NCBI GenBank assembly: GCA_035235625.1
Contig: CP141145.1
Coordinates: 23,562,563 to 23,626,562 of the forward strand
From: Saururus chinensis
Lineage: Eukaryota; Streptophyta; Magnoliopsida; Piperales; Saururaceae
Direction: 5' to 3'
Length of the DNA: 64,000 nt
Notes under the pieces: model-generated
Seen by the model: the letters and a program-made list of their open reading frames with translations, nothing else
The model's database searches: none
What the model was told of the DNA's origin: nothing
Made by a program: the position numbers and the translations under genes
Shown: in pieces, positions 22,440 to 34,529 of the stretch
Layout of the letters: the number at the start of each line of letters is the position of its first letter
How positions within the stretch are numbered: the stretch's first letter is position 1

Positions 22440-22676
22440 AAACATTAGGAGTATGAGTAACGACCTTGAGAAGTGTGCAATACAACTGGAGCCCACTAAA
22501 ATATGAAATAGTGATCCCATGTTACTTCTTATTTGATAGAGTTTGACAAGACAAATTCAATGCCACAAAAATCATGCAAATTTGAGATTTAAAGCAAAAG
22601 ATCTAGCCTCAGGAAGTTGAGGTGAAGAAAATGGATGGGGGGCCCACATTACATGGTTGACATGAGTAGAGAAGTG
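22440..22676 (+). mobile_element. Fragment of a long LTR, 5' part
   Basis: AACGACCTTGAGAAGTGTGC and the following GAGCCCACTAAAA...GTTACTTCTTATT resemble the LTR interior at 16570-16740. It ends where the next LTR starts at 22677. Confidence 0.5.
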
Positions 22677-23279
22677 TGATACCTTGTTTGTTGTTTTTGT
22701 TAAACGTGAGGGGTTGAGAATAATTAGTAATTTTTAGAAGGAGATTAGTTAAAATTTAGAAGTGAAACTACCCTATGTGGATAGAGTTCGAAGAGATGAG
22801 CATGGCAAGTCAAATATTGCAAGAAATATAGGTAAGGAGTTAAAGTTATAACATCGGGAAGCAAGTCTCATAGGTGGAACCTATTTGAAAAAAATAGGAT
22901 AACCTACTTTGAGCGGTTTAGTTTCATGTGGTTCGTGAATATAAGCTCAACGGTACCAAGAACATGCGAATCCGAGTACGGGCTAGAAATATACTTGTGT
23001 TTGAAGATAAAAACAAAATAGAAAAAGAAAAAGTCGTGCGTGATGTGGCCGCACAGCTTGTGATGGGTGCGTGCGACTTGCGGCAGATTCATGGTGGCAA
23101 TGTGGTGCCACCCTTTGGGTGGTGCCACAACCTTATAAGGAAATAAGGGGTTCTTTTGAACCCCCAAGCCATCAATTTAGTCCGTTCAAAAGATGTTCTT
23201 GACTAAATCGAGGGTACTCTACGCAATGAAAGGGCCAATTCCTTGAGTTATGTACTAGAAAAAATAGGCTAGGGAAAGA

Positions 23280-23580
23280 GAAAGCTTTGTCCTCCATCTT
23301 TGGGTTCTAAAGAGAGAAACGCCCCTTGTAAGGGGAGGTTCTGTCTAATGCCTTTGGGCATGTAAAGAGAGAGATGTCTCGAATAAGGGTAGATTCTGTT
23401 TGTCACCATCAGGCGCAATGAAAAAAATGTCTTAGGTAAGAGGAGGTTTTGTCCGTCACCTTCTCGCATATAAAGAGAGATATCTTTGGTAAAGGGAGGT
23501 TGTGTCTGCCACCTTCGGGTAGGAAAGAGAGAAACATTCTAAAGCAAGAGAATGCTCCACCCCCCATCTTCGAACGTCAA
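23280..23580 (+). repeat. Tandem array, about 53-55-bp unit
   Basis: Five to six imperfect units with AAAGAGAGAAA, a GGTAAGGGGAGG-like segment, then TTTTGTCCGTCACCTTC. Similar units occur at 44500-44680. Short minus-strand open frames here follow the repeat and are not convincing genes. Confidence 0.75.
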
Positions 23581-24289
23581 GGGAGTAAACATTTCTTATC
23601 CGATTTGTTATGATGTGCTCTACTCTGTGATGCTCTATTTTGTAAAAGAAAGAGATAGCTAATTCCAATGATTTATTAGTTTTCATCTTACTTTGATGAA
23701 TTGTGAGTTTTCATCTGACTCCAATAATTTGTTAGATTTATATTTGACATAATAATTTATCATATTATAAGTATATAAAATATATAATTTTGTACTGCCT
23801 AACACATGTATTAGCTATTAGGCATAAATATGTTTTAATCTGATCGTAATAGAATAACATCATAGATGTTATCCAATACATACATAGGCAACTAACGACA
23901 TAATAATGTTGACCTGATCCAAATTAGTTATAAATATAGGCTTTGTTTTGGCCTATGTGTGACAAAACTTTGAAGCTCCCTAGTGCATAGAAGAATGTTA
24001 TAACTTTCGCACACATAAGATGCTTCCTCGTCTAAGGAAGAAAAATTTTAATCCGAAATTTTAGCTCAAGTTGTTACAAATGGTATCAAGCTTTGATTTG
24101 TCTAAGTGTATATTGATTTAATATGAATTCTAATTTTGAATTTGAAATAATATGAAAATTTTGAAGTTGTTAAGCAAATTTTATTTTGAACTGTTTATAT
24201 TTTGAGATTCAATTTCAAATGGTCTATAATTTAAAATTTTGTTTGACTTTAAATCAAAATTTGTTTTGAAAAATAGTGCAATTACACAA

Positions 24290-24670
24290 GAAAATCAACC
24301 AAACACATGTGGTATAAGACATGAGGTGTTAGTATATCACTCTTATGTTAGTTCTATGGTGATATGTTGAAATGAAATTCAATTTCAAAATGTCTGTATT
24401 TTGAAAGTTCGCTTAAACATAAAGTGAATATGTTTTAAAAAACAGTAGAATTCTGGAAGAAAAACTACAAAACACCTGTGGTATGGGACACGAGGTGTTA
24501 GTCAATTGCTCTAAGGTTAAGTTATTAGTTGATTTGATATGAAATTAAATCCTTTGTATTTTGAAAACTAACTTAAAATTGAGTAAATTTGTCTCAATGG
24601 CATGTAAAATTAATAAGAAGAAACCATCAAATACATGTGGTATGGGACATGAGGTGTTAGTGGATTGCTT
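24290..24670 (+). repeat. Three direct repeats of about 165-175 bp
   Basis: Each unit has AAACACATGTGGTAT then GGGACATGAGGTGTTAGT, followed by AT-rich DNA with ATGAAATTNAAT and TTTGTATTTTGAAA. Copies begin near 24300, 24475 and 24630. Confidence 0.8.
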
Positions 24671-25472
24671 TAAGGCTGATTCCGCTAGTGTATTGAGACG
24701 AATTTTGACTTTGAGTCTGGTTTAATCTAATTTTTTATTTTGAATTCGATTTGAAAATGAAGTTATTTGATGTTTCGGATCTTCGGATTCTCTGGATAGT
24801 TTTTTGGTATAGAGCCTAAAAGCTATCAAGTCTAAGGATAGTTATTTTCTATAGAACACAAAAGCTATTAATTCTGGATACCTACTGAGAGAAATAATTA
24901 GTTCTAGCATACACAAGTGCGGAGCATTATGGGAAAGCTCCTATCTTTCTGGCTTCCATGGCCCCATGAGTGCGGGGGTAAGCCGTTAGGTATCACAACT
25001 TCAAATAAGGATACCCACCGAGAGAAATAATATGCTATGGAGTGCATAGGTGTGGAGCATAATGAGAAAGCCCTTATCCTTCTAGCTTATGTGGCCTCAT
25101 GAGTACAGGAGTAAGCCTTTAGGTATCAGGGCAATCAGAAAGAATGATTTGTTTGATTTTGAATGATTTATTAAATTTTGATAAATAATTGATTTATTGA
25201 ATTTTGAAAGAATGATATGTCTAATTTTGAATGATTTATCAAATTTTTGAATAATGATTTATTCGATTATGAATAATGATTTATTCGATTATGAATTAAT
25301 TATTGGATTCAGTTTATGAATGATTTGTCTGATTTTGAATTAACTATCGAATTTTGTTTACAAATGATTTAATTAGTTCTCTAAAAAAATGAGGTATTTG
25401 TTTTGATATGAAATTAATTTGAAGATTGTTTTGGGCGAATTGCGATCACGCAATTCATTTAAGGGGGAAAAA

Positions 25473-25672
25473 TGTAATACCTCGTTTGTTGATTTCGTTA
25501 AATGTGAGGGGTTGAGAATAATTATTAATTTTTAGAATGAGATTAGTCAAAATATAAGAGTGAAACTACCCTATGTGGATAGAGCTCGAAGAGACGAGTG
25601 TAACGAGTTAAAGAACACAAGAACGGAGGTTAGGAGTGAAAGTTATGATCTCAGAAAGCATGTCTCATGGGC
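25473..25672 (+). mobile_element. LTR start, truncated
   Basis: TGTAATACCTCGTTTGTTG begins here after a purine tract and repeats 22677-22870 with roughly 85% identity by eye. The copy stops near 25672, where sequence of an oppositely oriented LTR follows. Confidence 0.65.
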
Positions 25673-26321
25673 AGTGTAATGTCTTTCAAATTTATATCCA
25701 TTGTATTCCATCATACGCTTACACATCCATGTCCAACTCGATACCAAACCCTTTGTCACCTCTTACCATCCATCGCTCATACATCTACCCACACACACAT
25801 ACACAAATCCATCGCACATGTGTATAGCCATCATACATATGTATGTCAATCACACATGCATATAACATATACATACTTCCATGCATAGCTTACCGACATA
25901 CTCGCTAGCCATCACTAGCACACATAAAATCTACAAATATTAGTTTACCAATGTACTCGCTAGCCATCACTAGCACGGAAGCGTTTTCTATGCTCCCTAA
26001 AAAGCATGAGCCGAGTGTAAGGAACGCCGAGGAGCCGTCGATTTTCAAAATGGACGGCACACGCGGTAGCACATGATAGCACAAGTAATGTATGCGCTAT
26101 CGTGAGCTACCACGTGCGCCGTCAATTTTGAAAATCAACGACTCTCGGGCATTCCTTACGCTCGGCTCACGCTCAGCGTGGAGCACAAAAAACACTTTCC
26201 ACTAGCACATACATATTCCACATACGTAGCTTACCATCTATCACCTATACATCTGCCCACACACATATCCATTGCATAGGCGTATAGCCATCTAACATAT
26301 GTATGCCCATCACACATACGT
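25673..26321 (-). mobile_element. Part of an oppositely oriented long LTR
   Basis: AT-rich sequence with CACACATACA repeats, then one or two units of the array that continues at 29874. It is interrupted by the foldback MITE at 25977 and split from 29874 by the LTR at 26322. No gene. Confidence 0.6.
25977..26200. mobile_element. Foldback MITE
   Basis: The 224-bp element is almost one large inverted repeat. The left arm starts GGAAGCGTTTTCTATGCTCC and shares with the reverse complement of the right arm the strings AGCCGAGTGTAAGGAA, GATTTTCAAAAT and GACGGC. The centre also pairs (GGTAGCACATGATAGC with GCTATCGTGAGCTACC). It is flanked by ACTAGCAC on both sides (25969-25976 and 26201-26208), an 8-bp duplication (9 bp if the terminal C is counted), so it is hAT- or Mutator-derived. 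Its arms are far less decayed than its surroundings. Confidence 0.9.
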
Positions 26322-28779
26322 TGTCACGACCCTCATTTTTAAAAGCCTTTTTAAATAGCACGAATGGTAAGTTACGAGAATTTTTTTTTCTTTTATAAAT
26401 ATAAAAAAAAATTATTTGGTTAAATATCCAGGTCATGATAATTGGGGTTCACAAATACGGATATTAAATCATATGATATCATTACACGTCTCAAAAATTC
26501 AGTAAGACCAGCCTATCCATCTAAGTACAAGTTTATCATCCATCTGAAAATAAAATAACTAAGTTGACACTCACGCCAAAGCTACACTTACATACCAGAA
26601 TTGCAAAAATGATGAACTTCATCTTGTGCTCGCCTATCCTAGTCTCACTTGTCATCTCCTGGAGAATCTGCAACCAACCAAACCAAACAACAACAACAAT
26701 GGAATATCCCTGGCTTCAAGTGAAGAGCTTCCAAAGGGACAAAAGATTTTATTAATATTTTTCGAATCGGGCCAACATCACTAAATATTAGTTGCCTATG
26801 TACTCATTAAACATCTCCAATGTTTCCAATAAGATCGGATCCAGACGTAGTTCTGCTTAGAAACTACACTATTCTAAGAAGCATAACATCACACATGCAA
26901 TGCTTAAGTATTTTTAATTAACCTACATTTTATGCAAGTCCTTTAATCATTCCACTTGTCTAATTAACAAACAATATCAAACAATGTTATTAATTATCTC
27001 ACAACCATTGTTTAATAATTAATACTATCAAATATGCATTCCCTCAGAGATAACTCTCCCCTCGAGAAATCTCCAAACAAAAGACTCCAACATTGGAGTA
27101 GACTACTTAACAGCAGTTTGACCCAAATCCTCAGGGCTCTCAATAGCCTGCCACAAATATGGAGAAGATGATCTCAAATATGCTCATGGATACAGATTGA
27201 CAAGAAGCACAAGCCTTCCATGATGCTCATACAACTCCACTTTTCGTATGCACTATATGGTCCTAGGAAGACTTGCAGGAGACTCACGATAAAGACCCTC
27301 TGATCAATGCCCAAACCATTGTGGTGATGAAAAAAGTATATCACAATCTCCACCAACTCAACTCAGGGAGAAAATATCTTCTAAGACATTACTAATGTAT
27401 CCAAGTAGCCTCGGGTCTTTATGACCATTGACTCCCCCAAACATCCAAAACTTAAACTAGATTATTTACATCCAGTTAAGTAATCATCCAACCATTTGAG
27501 TCCTCTTCACATAGTGAATCGGCCCAATAGATAACTCATTCACTGAGCTACCACTCAAAGAACATCCCATAACCACCCTCGGTTCATTAACTAAGGTGAA
27601 ATTCTATGTCAGAGCCATGTTCACTCCATGAACCAGTCTCAAACTCTATTGAGGGTATTTTAGTCTTTATTTTAATTAGATGTTCTGCCCCAATCCAAAG
27701 ACAACTAGTATCTCTTTATTAGTCTTTGTTAACCTTAAGTTACAGATTAATACATCAATAATAAAGCATGCATCAAAATAATTAACATAAATAACAAGTA
27801 GTCACACAAGTGCATAAATAATAAATGAAGGCCGATTGCACTCATTTGCAGGGCTAAGGCTCAGTGAATTCAAGACTGTGAATCTCTAACACATCACACT
27901 AGTTACATTTATAATATTCTAGTGGATTGATGCACTGGGTTGCAGACAGGTGTAATATACTGCCTTAAACCCTAAGAATTAGGGTTATTCCCCTTGTTTC
28001 CCGTGAAACTATGACCTGTCAAGGTCTTTGAGTCACTTATTGGTCACACCCCTTCCTTTTGAAGATGTTTAATGTCATTCTAGGGTACCTTAACTCTTGG
28101 TTAACTAGGTTGTCCGTTTCTACGGAAAGGGAATATACTGCCCCTAAGGGTATTAGGGTAATTCTATCACCTAAGGTATTGTACCCTCCCTTGGGTCATT
28201 CCAGTCTTTTCACTACCCTTCTATTGATTTTAAGTCATTGACTTCTCACAAGGCTCCACTCTCAAACTGATTCACGCTTCCATTCACACGAATGTCAGCT
28301 GTTCACTTGAAGAGTATTTTTATCATTTGGTTTATGGCTTTATTGACATCCAATGGGTCCAAAATTAAACACAAGTGTATTACTTGACTTTATGGACTCT
28401 GTGTAATTTTCCTGGCATGTCATGGGGTCGTGAACCCCTTGAACCAACCTTGGTTGACTTAACGGTTTATGACTAACCTTAGGGGCAAAATGGTTAATTA
28501 TCTATACACTGGGATTTTTTCTCACTATGCGGTTTGGTGAATATTTAGGGTACATATTAAGATCTTACTAGAAATTTCTCTAATTTTTAAATCCACTCAT
28601 AGGCCATTGAACCGGAGCCCCTAGGTTGGGTAAATGAATATCGCACGGTAATTTAACTACAAGGGGTAAAAGGGTTATTTTACAGTCTCTGGGATTTTTT
28701 CAGGGTCTAAAACTTGGTTCAACTACTCCACACCCCTCAAGGTTCATGACTAATTTTCTAGAATTTTTTTGACATTTTT

Positions 28780-29260
28780 AGCCCCCCTGAACCGGACCCG
28801 GTTCACTACCCTTCTATTTTTTATTATATTATTTTGTTTACCCGAACCAATTCGGTTTGGGTCGACGACCCACAATGCGGGTTGTCTTCCCCATGTCGGG
28901 CCAGAGGTAGAAACGCCTCTAGCGGTGTCACCCCTGGCCTCTGCAGTGGGGCCACGACAGCGGGCTGCGCTCCACCAGATTGCCGCAAGGCAACGATCTC
29001 AATGGGTGGCCCCCGCCGCCACTTGGGGCCAAAGTAGCCTTTTTTTTCTTTCTTTTTTTTACTGCGTTCAGCGGCAAAAGCCGTTGCCGCTACGGCCAAG
29101 GCCAGCGTGGCCATGGGCTATGCGGCTACCGCTCTTTTTTTTTTTACGCGCAACGAACCGGTGACCTGTAGTGGCAACCGAATTTGCCGCCACGAAGGCT
29201 GACGGAGCCAGGGCTAGTGCGGCCCCTTTCTACAACGATTCCGGCGACCAAAAAATAAAT
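28780..29260 (-). other. GC-rich, hairpin-rich segment of the LTR
   Basis: An island of high GC in AT-rich DNA, downstream of the TATA box. It includes GAACCG/CGGTTC arms at 28789-28804, AGAGG...CCTCT near 28905, and GTTGCCTTGC-type inverted repeats near 28980. It resembles in character the hairpin zone of the Copia leader at 3161-3345. A structured leader RNA is possible. Confidence 0.5.
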
Positions 29261-29479
29261 TACTGTTCATGTAATTACGTAAACAATATTTGCATAAATC
29301 ACTATAATTTTCATTCAAATCAGTTAACAAAATTCATAATATTCTCAACTTGAAATCCTACCTCTGTGGCCAAGTTGACGTCGATCCACCACAATTGAAG
29401 CCTCGCCGAAAAATTCTATTGGCCACTCCTCCTCCTTCCCTCCATGGTCCAAGCTCCCCCAAAAAGCCCTCATTAGTTA

Positions 29480-29487
29480 TTTTTATA
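29480..29487 (-). promoter_or_regulatory. TATA box of the 26322-29873 LTR
   Basis: TATAAAAA on minus, about 390 bp inside the LTR 5' end, the same spacing as in the LTRs ending at 52151 and 59100. Confidence 0.5.
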
Positions 29488-29873
29488 GGCATGAGATTAG
29501 GGTTCCTAATCCCCTAAGGAGTTAGGCCAAAACTCCCCCAATTAGGCCACTTAATTGGGCCCTTAAAATATAATTTCGAAATACTAATTAATCAAGCCCG
29601 TATAGAAACTTAAACGGCCAATTTACACATCCAATTTGGGTAAATGGGCCCTGCGCGATATGTTCAGCTTCAAATAGTAGTATCTCCCTCATCCGAACTC
29701 TGATTTGTGCGTTCTTTGTGGCATTTTGAAGCTCTTTCTATCTACTTTCCATCCATGTTTCAGACATTAGTTCTTACCTATGATCATGATATTCTCACAA
29801 GAAGGTCAAGGGATCTAACACCCTAATTTCCCGTGGTCGACTTTGGGAATTTGAAAATTTCTCATACATTACA

Positions 29874-30250
29874 TACGTATAACATACACATACTTCTATA
29901 CATAGCTTATCAACATACTCACTAGCCATCACTAGCATACACATAATCCACATACATTAGCTTACCAACGTACTTGCTAGCCGTCACTAGCACATATATA
30001 TTCCACATACGTAGCTTACCAACATACTCACTAGCTATCACTAGCACACACATAATCTACGTACATTAGCTTACCAATATACTCACTAGCCTTCACTAGC
30101 ACACACATGATCCACATACATCAAACATATGCATATCATATGCATTTTCAATATGGCATAATGTACCCTCTTACATCATGTAATCCTAGCATGCTACTAC
30201 GCATTCAAAGCATGCTGCCATGAAATTACGAGTTCAAAGCTCCCCTACCT
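29874..30250 (-). repeat. Tandem array of about 59-bp units
   Basis: Four or more units AGCTTACCAACGTACTCACT then AGCCATCACTAGCACACACA and TAATCCACATACAT. GCTAG...CTAGC in each unit can pair across a six-base loop. The array continues that of 25890-26235 and belongs to an oppositely oriented long LTR. The reverse complement occurs once near 55295-55340. Confidence 0.8.
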
Positions 30251-30955
30251 TGCAATACATGACGTTTGATGGAGAGCACACAAGTTGAGGTGTACTCACT
30301 GAAGTTTGGCTAGCAGTTGAGAAGTACTAAGCTGGCTGCAGGATGTCAAAATTGGACATGGAGAGTTGCCAACAATGTCGGTTTCACATCATCAAGGGCC
30401 CACATAAGGGCAAAGGGCATGGGGTAACACTCAAAGACATAGGAGAGGTGGAGGGCTCTAGTGGTCAACTCAATCGATGACAAAGTCATCCTATGGTTAG
30501 ACAGCACAAAAGCGGCACCTAAACCCTGAAATGCACGTGTGGCCACTTGCACACGTAGCCAAAGGAGAGGGGTGAGGGATGAGGATGGTGGTGGCCCAAG
30601 GCCCAAAAAGGTAGTAGGACCATAACCAAAGGTGATGACCTACAAAGACTACTCTTGTCATTGTCATGCCGAGGTGGGCCAACTAAAGGCCAATCGGTAT
30701 TCAGAGGTGGTAGGACGGTGGTGCTCTGAACAACATAATTGAACACATAACCAGCAAAGGGGAAGTCTAGCTCATGCCAGAAAAAGAGGGGTGGTACCGT
30801 GCTAGGGCGGCGACCCATCCATCTCAGACTAAAACCAGCCGAAGTTGTACGCTTGCAACACAAGTACATTTATTGCGGATTATAATATCTATCCAACCAT
30901 CTTTGGAGGAGGGATCGGACTATTTTTTGAAGCTAATCTCCACCAGCCATTTCAA
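30251..30955. other. Unassigned sequence
   Basis: 30250-30290 resembles the exit of the LTR leader (CTCCCCTACCTTGCAA, the reverse of the motif at 55110). 30340-30830 is GC-richer with overlapping open frames on minus (up to 116 residues, including FFWHELDFPFAGYVFNYVVQ). I do not recognise a protein family and there is no exon structure, so no gene is called. Confidence 0.3.
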
Positions 30956-31536
30956 TTCAAAGTCCGCATACAAGAATGCCAGAAAAGTGAAAGCCTTCCT
31001 CCAAGCTTAGGTGGACTGCTCTTGTTTGGTTCAAATATCATATATCCCTAGGCACTCATTCATTGGATGGCTCTTGGCCGTTTGCTCACGTTAGATAAAA
31101 TCCAAAAAAGAGATATTTCCCTAGCATGTTTGCTTTACAAGCAAGAAATGGAATCATCCAGTCATCTGTTTTTCCACTGCTCATATTCAAGTGGATATGC
31201 AATGCCGTCCTTAATGATCTTAAAGTGGATATTCCTTCAAGGCGATCTAAATGTTTCATTTGATGATATCCTATACTTGGGCAACATCACCTTGACATCG
31301 TTATCATTCTCAAGAATTTTCTCAATGCAGTTGTCTACTTCACTTGGAGAGAAATAAATCAGCGTATATTCAATGTCATTTTATTTAAGCAAACGTCCGA
31401 ACATCATCTCATTACCTCAAACTACTAAACTCTTGGGCGAATTTCCTTTCTTGTCTTTAAGATAGAAATTGTAATTTTCCTCTCACTCTTGTATTTGCCC
31501 TTTGCGCATAATAGAATTTTTTACGGAAAAAAAAAT
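30956..31536 (+). mobile_element. L1-type LINE, 3' end fragment
   Basis: The frame at 31067-31357 encodes LGRLLTLDKIQKRDISLACL, then KQEMESSSHLFFHCSYS. This is the zinc-binding region (zf-RVT) at the C-terminus of plant L1 reverse transcriptases. The upstream portion is in other frames (FKYHI..., PRHSFIGWM-like), so it is decayed. After the frame, non-coding sequence runs to a tract of nine A at 31527-31535, the expected LINE tail. RT and endonuclease domains are absent. Confidence 0.8.
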
Positions 31537-32476
31537 GTACATTCTTGAATCCAATGGAATTGTAAGGCAGCAATTACTCTGCTTGACTTGATTGCAGTGG
31601 AATAGTGTACAAGTCCCATGTTTAGTTTTAACATTGTTTTGAACTCGTAACTCATGATTGTAATTATGCCTACTATTGGGAGTGTACACAAAGCCAGCTG
31701 ATAGTTCGCTGCTTTCACCTTAATTTCAAAATTTGTGTACATAGCAACATTTTCAAAATAATAGTTAGATTCACAAGTGCATTTGTTTTTCTTACATACA
31801 ATTGGATGATTTTTTTTTATTGGACAGTATTCACTTTGCCAACTGATTATTGCACATTTGTTTCAAGCTGTAAAACAATCTACCATCTTTCACTCAGTTT
31901 AATCTTTCCACTAAATATCCATTGCTACTTTGAATAACAAAAATCCACTGCTACCATGTGAAAAGTACATTTCCTAAAATCGACAATATTCATCTTTCTT
32001 ATGTTCTTAGTATATATTCATGTAGAGAAAAACTATTTTCATTTTCTCCCACTAACACATTTGTAGGAAATATCCAATATCAACACATTCAAATCCACAT
32101 GCAATTTGAATAATGGCTTTTTAGCATTTTCCAAGCATCGCCTTGTACTCTTGACTATTCCTCGAAATGTCCATAAGTTTTGTAAATTTGATTAGGAGGA
32201 TATCTTCATCTTATGTAAATAAACTACAATCTAACAAAAATTCATTTCATTGGCTTGTCTACATACGAGCATTGCATTGCACTCCATTCAATTAGTAATA
32301 CATTGGTACATTGGCATTTTCATGCTGCCTTGCTTTCAACATGATGTACATATCAATTTTAGGGTTTAAGACCATATGCCACTTTGATTTTATATGTACA
32401 AAGAGAACGATTTCATTCCTCAGCTCTCCGGCAATTTTTGATACACAAAGTAATTCCCAACTGTGGTTGATGGCAA
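31537..32476. other. AT-rich intergenic sequence
   Basis: No gene, repeat or element end was recognised in this stretch. Confidence 0.5.
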
Positions 32477-33998
32477 CTACCACCCAAGGCTATCAACGGG
32501 TAGGGTAGGGTATAATTCGGGCATGGCTTTACCTGTATTTATACTAGCTTCCCAAAATGTTACTTATACTAGCTTCTTATTACCTATCTCCCCTATCATA
32601 CCCTACCCAATACTCATTTCTCCTATTATTATCCATATCATATTTATTATCAATTATCCATTGGGCAAATGGGAAAGTAGCACGTAAATAGCCAACTGGA
32701 CAACCTGAGTTAAGAACAAACTGTATACTTTAAAATTAATTGCTCATGAACCTTCATCATAAAACATAAACAAAATGAATATAATAAGTAATACTAAAAG
32801 GGCACTTAACAAGATTTGTAAGACTTCAAAAAGAGAAATCAAATGAGCACTAACAATTTCGCCAATTAGAGAAGCCAAATTTGAAGCAATGTTGTTCATC
32901 TTTGTAACAAGATATTCATAGAACAATTTTCGGTATTCTTATAAATAATAAAAGAAATTATAATAAAAAAAAGCTTAACAACAAAACTTAATTCTATGTT
33001 CACAAAACTCAGCAATGGATGCTTTGGATACTTCTACAACCTCCTTTGTTTCATCCCTATCCCCAAGTATATCTCTCTAAATAGTGTTTTAAAAATTGAC
33101 TTGGACACCGACCCACATTAATAGCCGGGCTAAATCAACCAGGTTTAACCGTAGGTCAGCCTGAGTTGACCCAGTTGATGATATCAACCGCCAAAGTCCT
33201 CCACGTTGAGCCAACTTTCATCACAAACACATCTCATGTGATTAGCTTAACATGTGAGTCCCAGTCTCCCAGCTGAATAACCCACCTTCTCTTCTCTTGA
33301 CCCGGACTTTCCATTCTAACTAATCCAAACTGTCTCCCCAGTTCCAAAGTTTCCAACAGGAGCAGATAAAAAAATGGCCGCCTTTCTTCATCTTCATCTT
33401 GCCAATTTTGCTCTTCTGAGAACTCATTGATCATGGCTTTTGTTTCTCACAGCAACTTCTGTGATTGATCTTCGACCATCCATAACCTCTTCCAAGCAAC
33501 CATTAATGGTGGTTTTTGAAACCCATCTCTACTCTCTCAGTGTGTAACTTTAGAATTCATGCTTCCAAAATTAAAACTTGCACTTGAGACCACCATCCAA
33601 CTAGTCTTAAGTCTTGTTGAGAAAAGCCTCATGGCTTCCCGTGGAATTGAGGCTTATCAAATATCCAAGTTGACTGAGATGGAGGATGAATCGAGGGAAA
33701 GGATGGGATGGGAGGATAGTTTATTCCAGGACACCAAATGGGAGACTGAAACAGTGCAGTGAAGGGGAGAGGTCTGCGCCGATGGGGGATTGAAAGGAGA
33801 GCAAAGGCAGAAAGGAGGCTTGGGTGAAGGCAACCTGCGGAGGGGAGATTGGGACAACACATTCGACGGTAGGAACCCTTGTCGACGCTAGTTGCATTGG
33901 GCACACCGTCTCTATACACAATCATAGAGGCCAAAGGGGACTCAAGTAGTAAAGGGAGGAAGGCAGAGAAGTAGGAGATTCAAAACCCAAAATAGTAA

Positions 33999-34529
33999 GG
34001 GTCTATTTGAATTGGTAGAAAGTAAGACAAATAAAAAAAATCTTCTTAAAATCCCTCAGTTTTTACCGTTTTGTACATTGGGCAAAGAAAAAATAAAGTA
34101 AAAAATAAAAACAAATTGATAAAAAATTGACCCAAAAACTTTCCACCCATCAACTCGTAGATTTTGGGAAAAAAATCAGTATACAAAATACTTGTCTTAT
34201 TGTTACTACCACTATTATCACTATTACCACCTCTACCATCACCACTACCACTACTACCGCCACTGCCATCGCTGTCATCGTCATTACCGTCATCACCACC
34301 CCCAACCTTACTACTGCCATCAACACCACCACTGCTACGCCGTCACCACCAATACTTGCTACCGTCACCATCACCACTACCACCACCATGCACCGCCGCT
34401 ATCACTATTATCACCGTCCATTTTCTCTAACATAATTTATACAACAAAACAAAAAAAAATTAAAAATTTCTTAATTTCTCTATCACTTAGTTTCTCTTTT
34501 TCCCAGTTTCCACTGATCCAAACAAACTC
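33999..34529. mobile_element. Tourist-like MITE with trinucleotide array
   Basis: The ends GGGTCTATTTGAATTGG and, in reverse complement, GAGTTTGTTTGGATCAG are flanked by TAA on both sides, as in PIF/Harbinger MITEs. The middle is filled by an ACC/ATC-type array. Confidence 0.6.
34195..34425 (+). repeat. Imperfect (ACC)n/(ATC)n microsatellite
   Basis: About 230 bp made of ACC, ACT, ATC and GCC triplets. Long open frames on both strands here (poly-Thr, poly-Val, His/Tyr-rich) are artefacts of the triplet repeat. Confidence 0.9.

Larger units (their letters stand above)
22677..25472 (+). mobile_element. Long LTR or LTR plus internal sequence
   Basis: It starts TGATACCTTGTTTG; 22677-22870 is repeated directly at 25473-25665. 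The interior has a tandem array (23280-23580), three larger repeats (24290-24670), two copies of a block CCCCATGAGTGCGGG...GTAAGCCGTTAGGTATCA (24940-24992, 25066-25122), and AT-rich 35-40-bp units (25140-25400). It ends in the purine tract AAGGGGGAAAAA just before TGTAATACC. No protein-coding sequence was recognised. It may be a non-autonomous element with two LTRs or two adjacent LTRs. Confidence 0.6.
26322..29873 (-). mobile_element. Complete long solo LTR with target duplication
   Basis: It runs from TGTCACGACCC at 26322 to ...TACATTACA at 29873 and is flanked by TACGT on both sides (26317-26321 and 29874-29878). Removing it rejoins CACACATACG with TATAACATAC, which matches related sequence near 25850. 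Its sense strand is minus: TATA box at 29480-29487, a GC-rich stretch (28780-29260), then AT-rich sequence. A block near 26845 (GATCCAGACGTAGTTCTGC) recurs in the LTR at 52360. No gag or pol is seen; open frames in the GC-rich stretch are composition effects. Confidence 0.9.

Noticed and set aside
30346..30869. Candidate host gene on minus with FFWHELDFPFAGYVFNYVVQ
   Set aside because: No family recognised, several overlapping frames, no exon structure; listed only as unassigned sequence.
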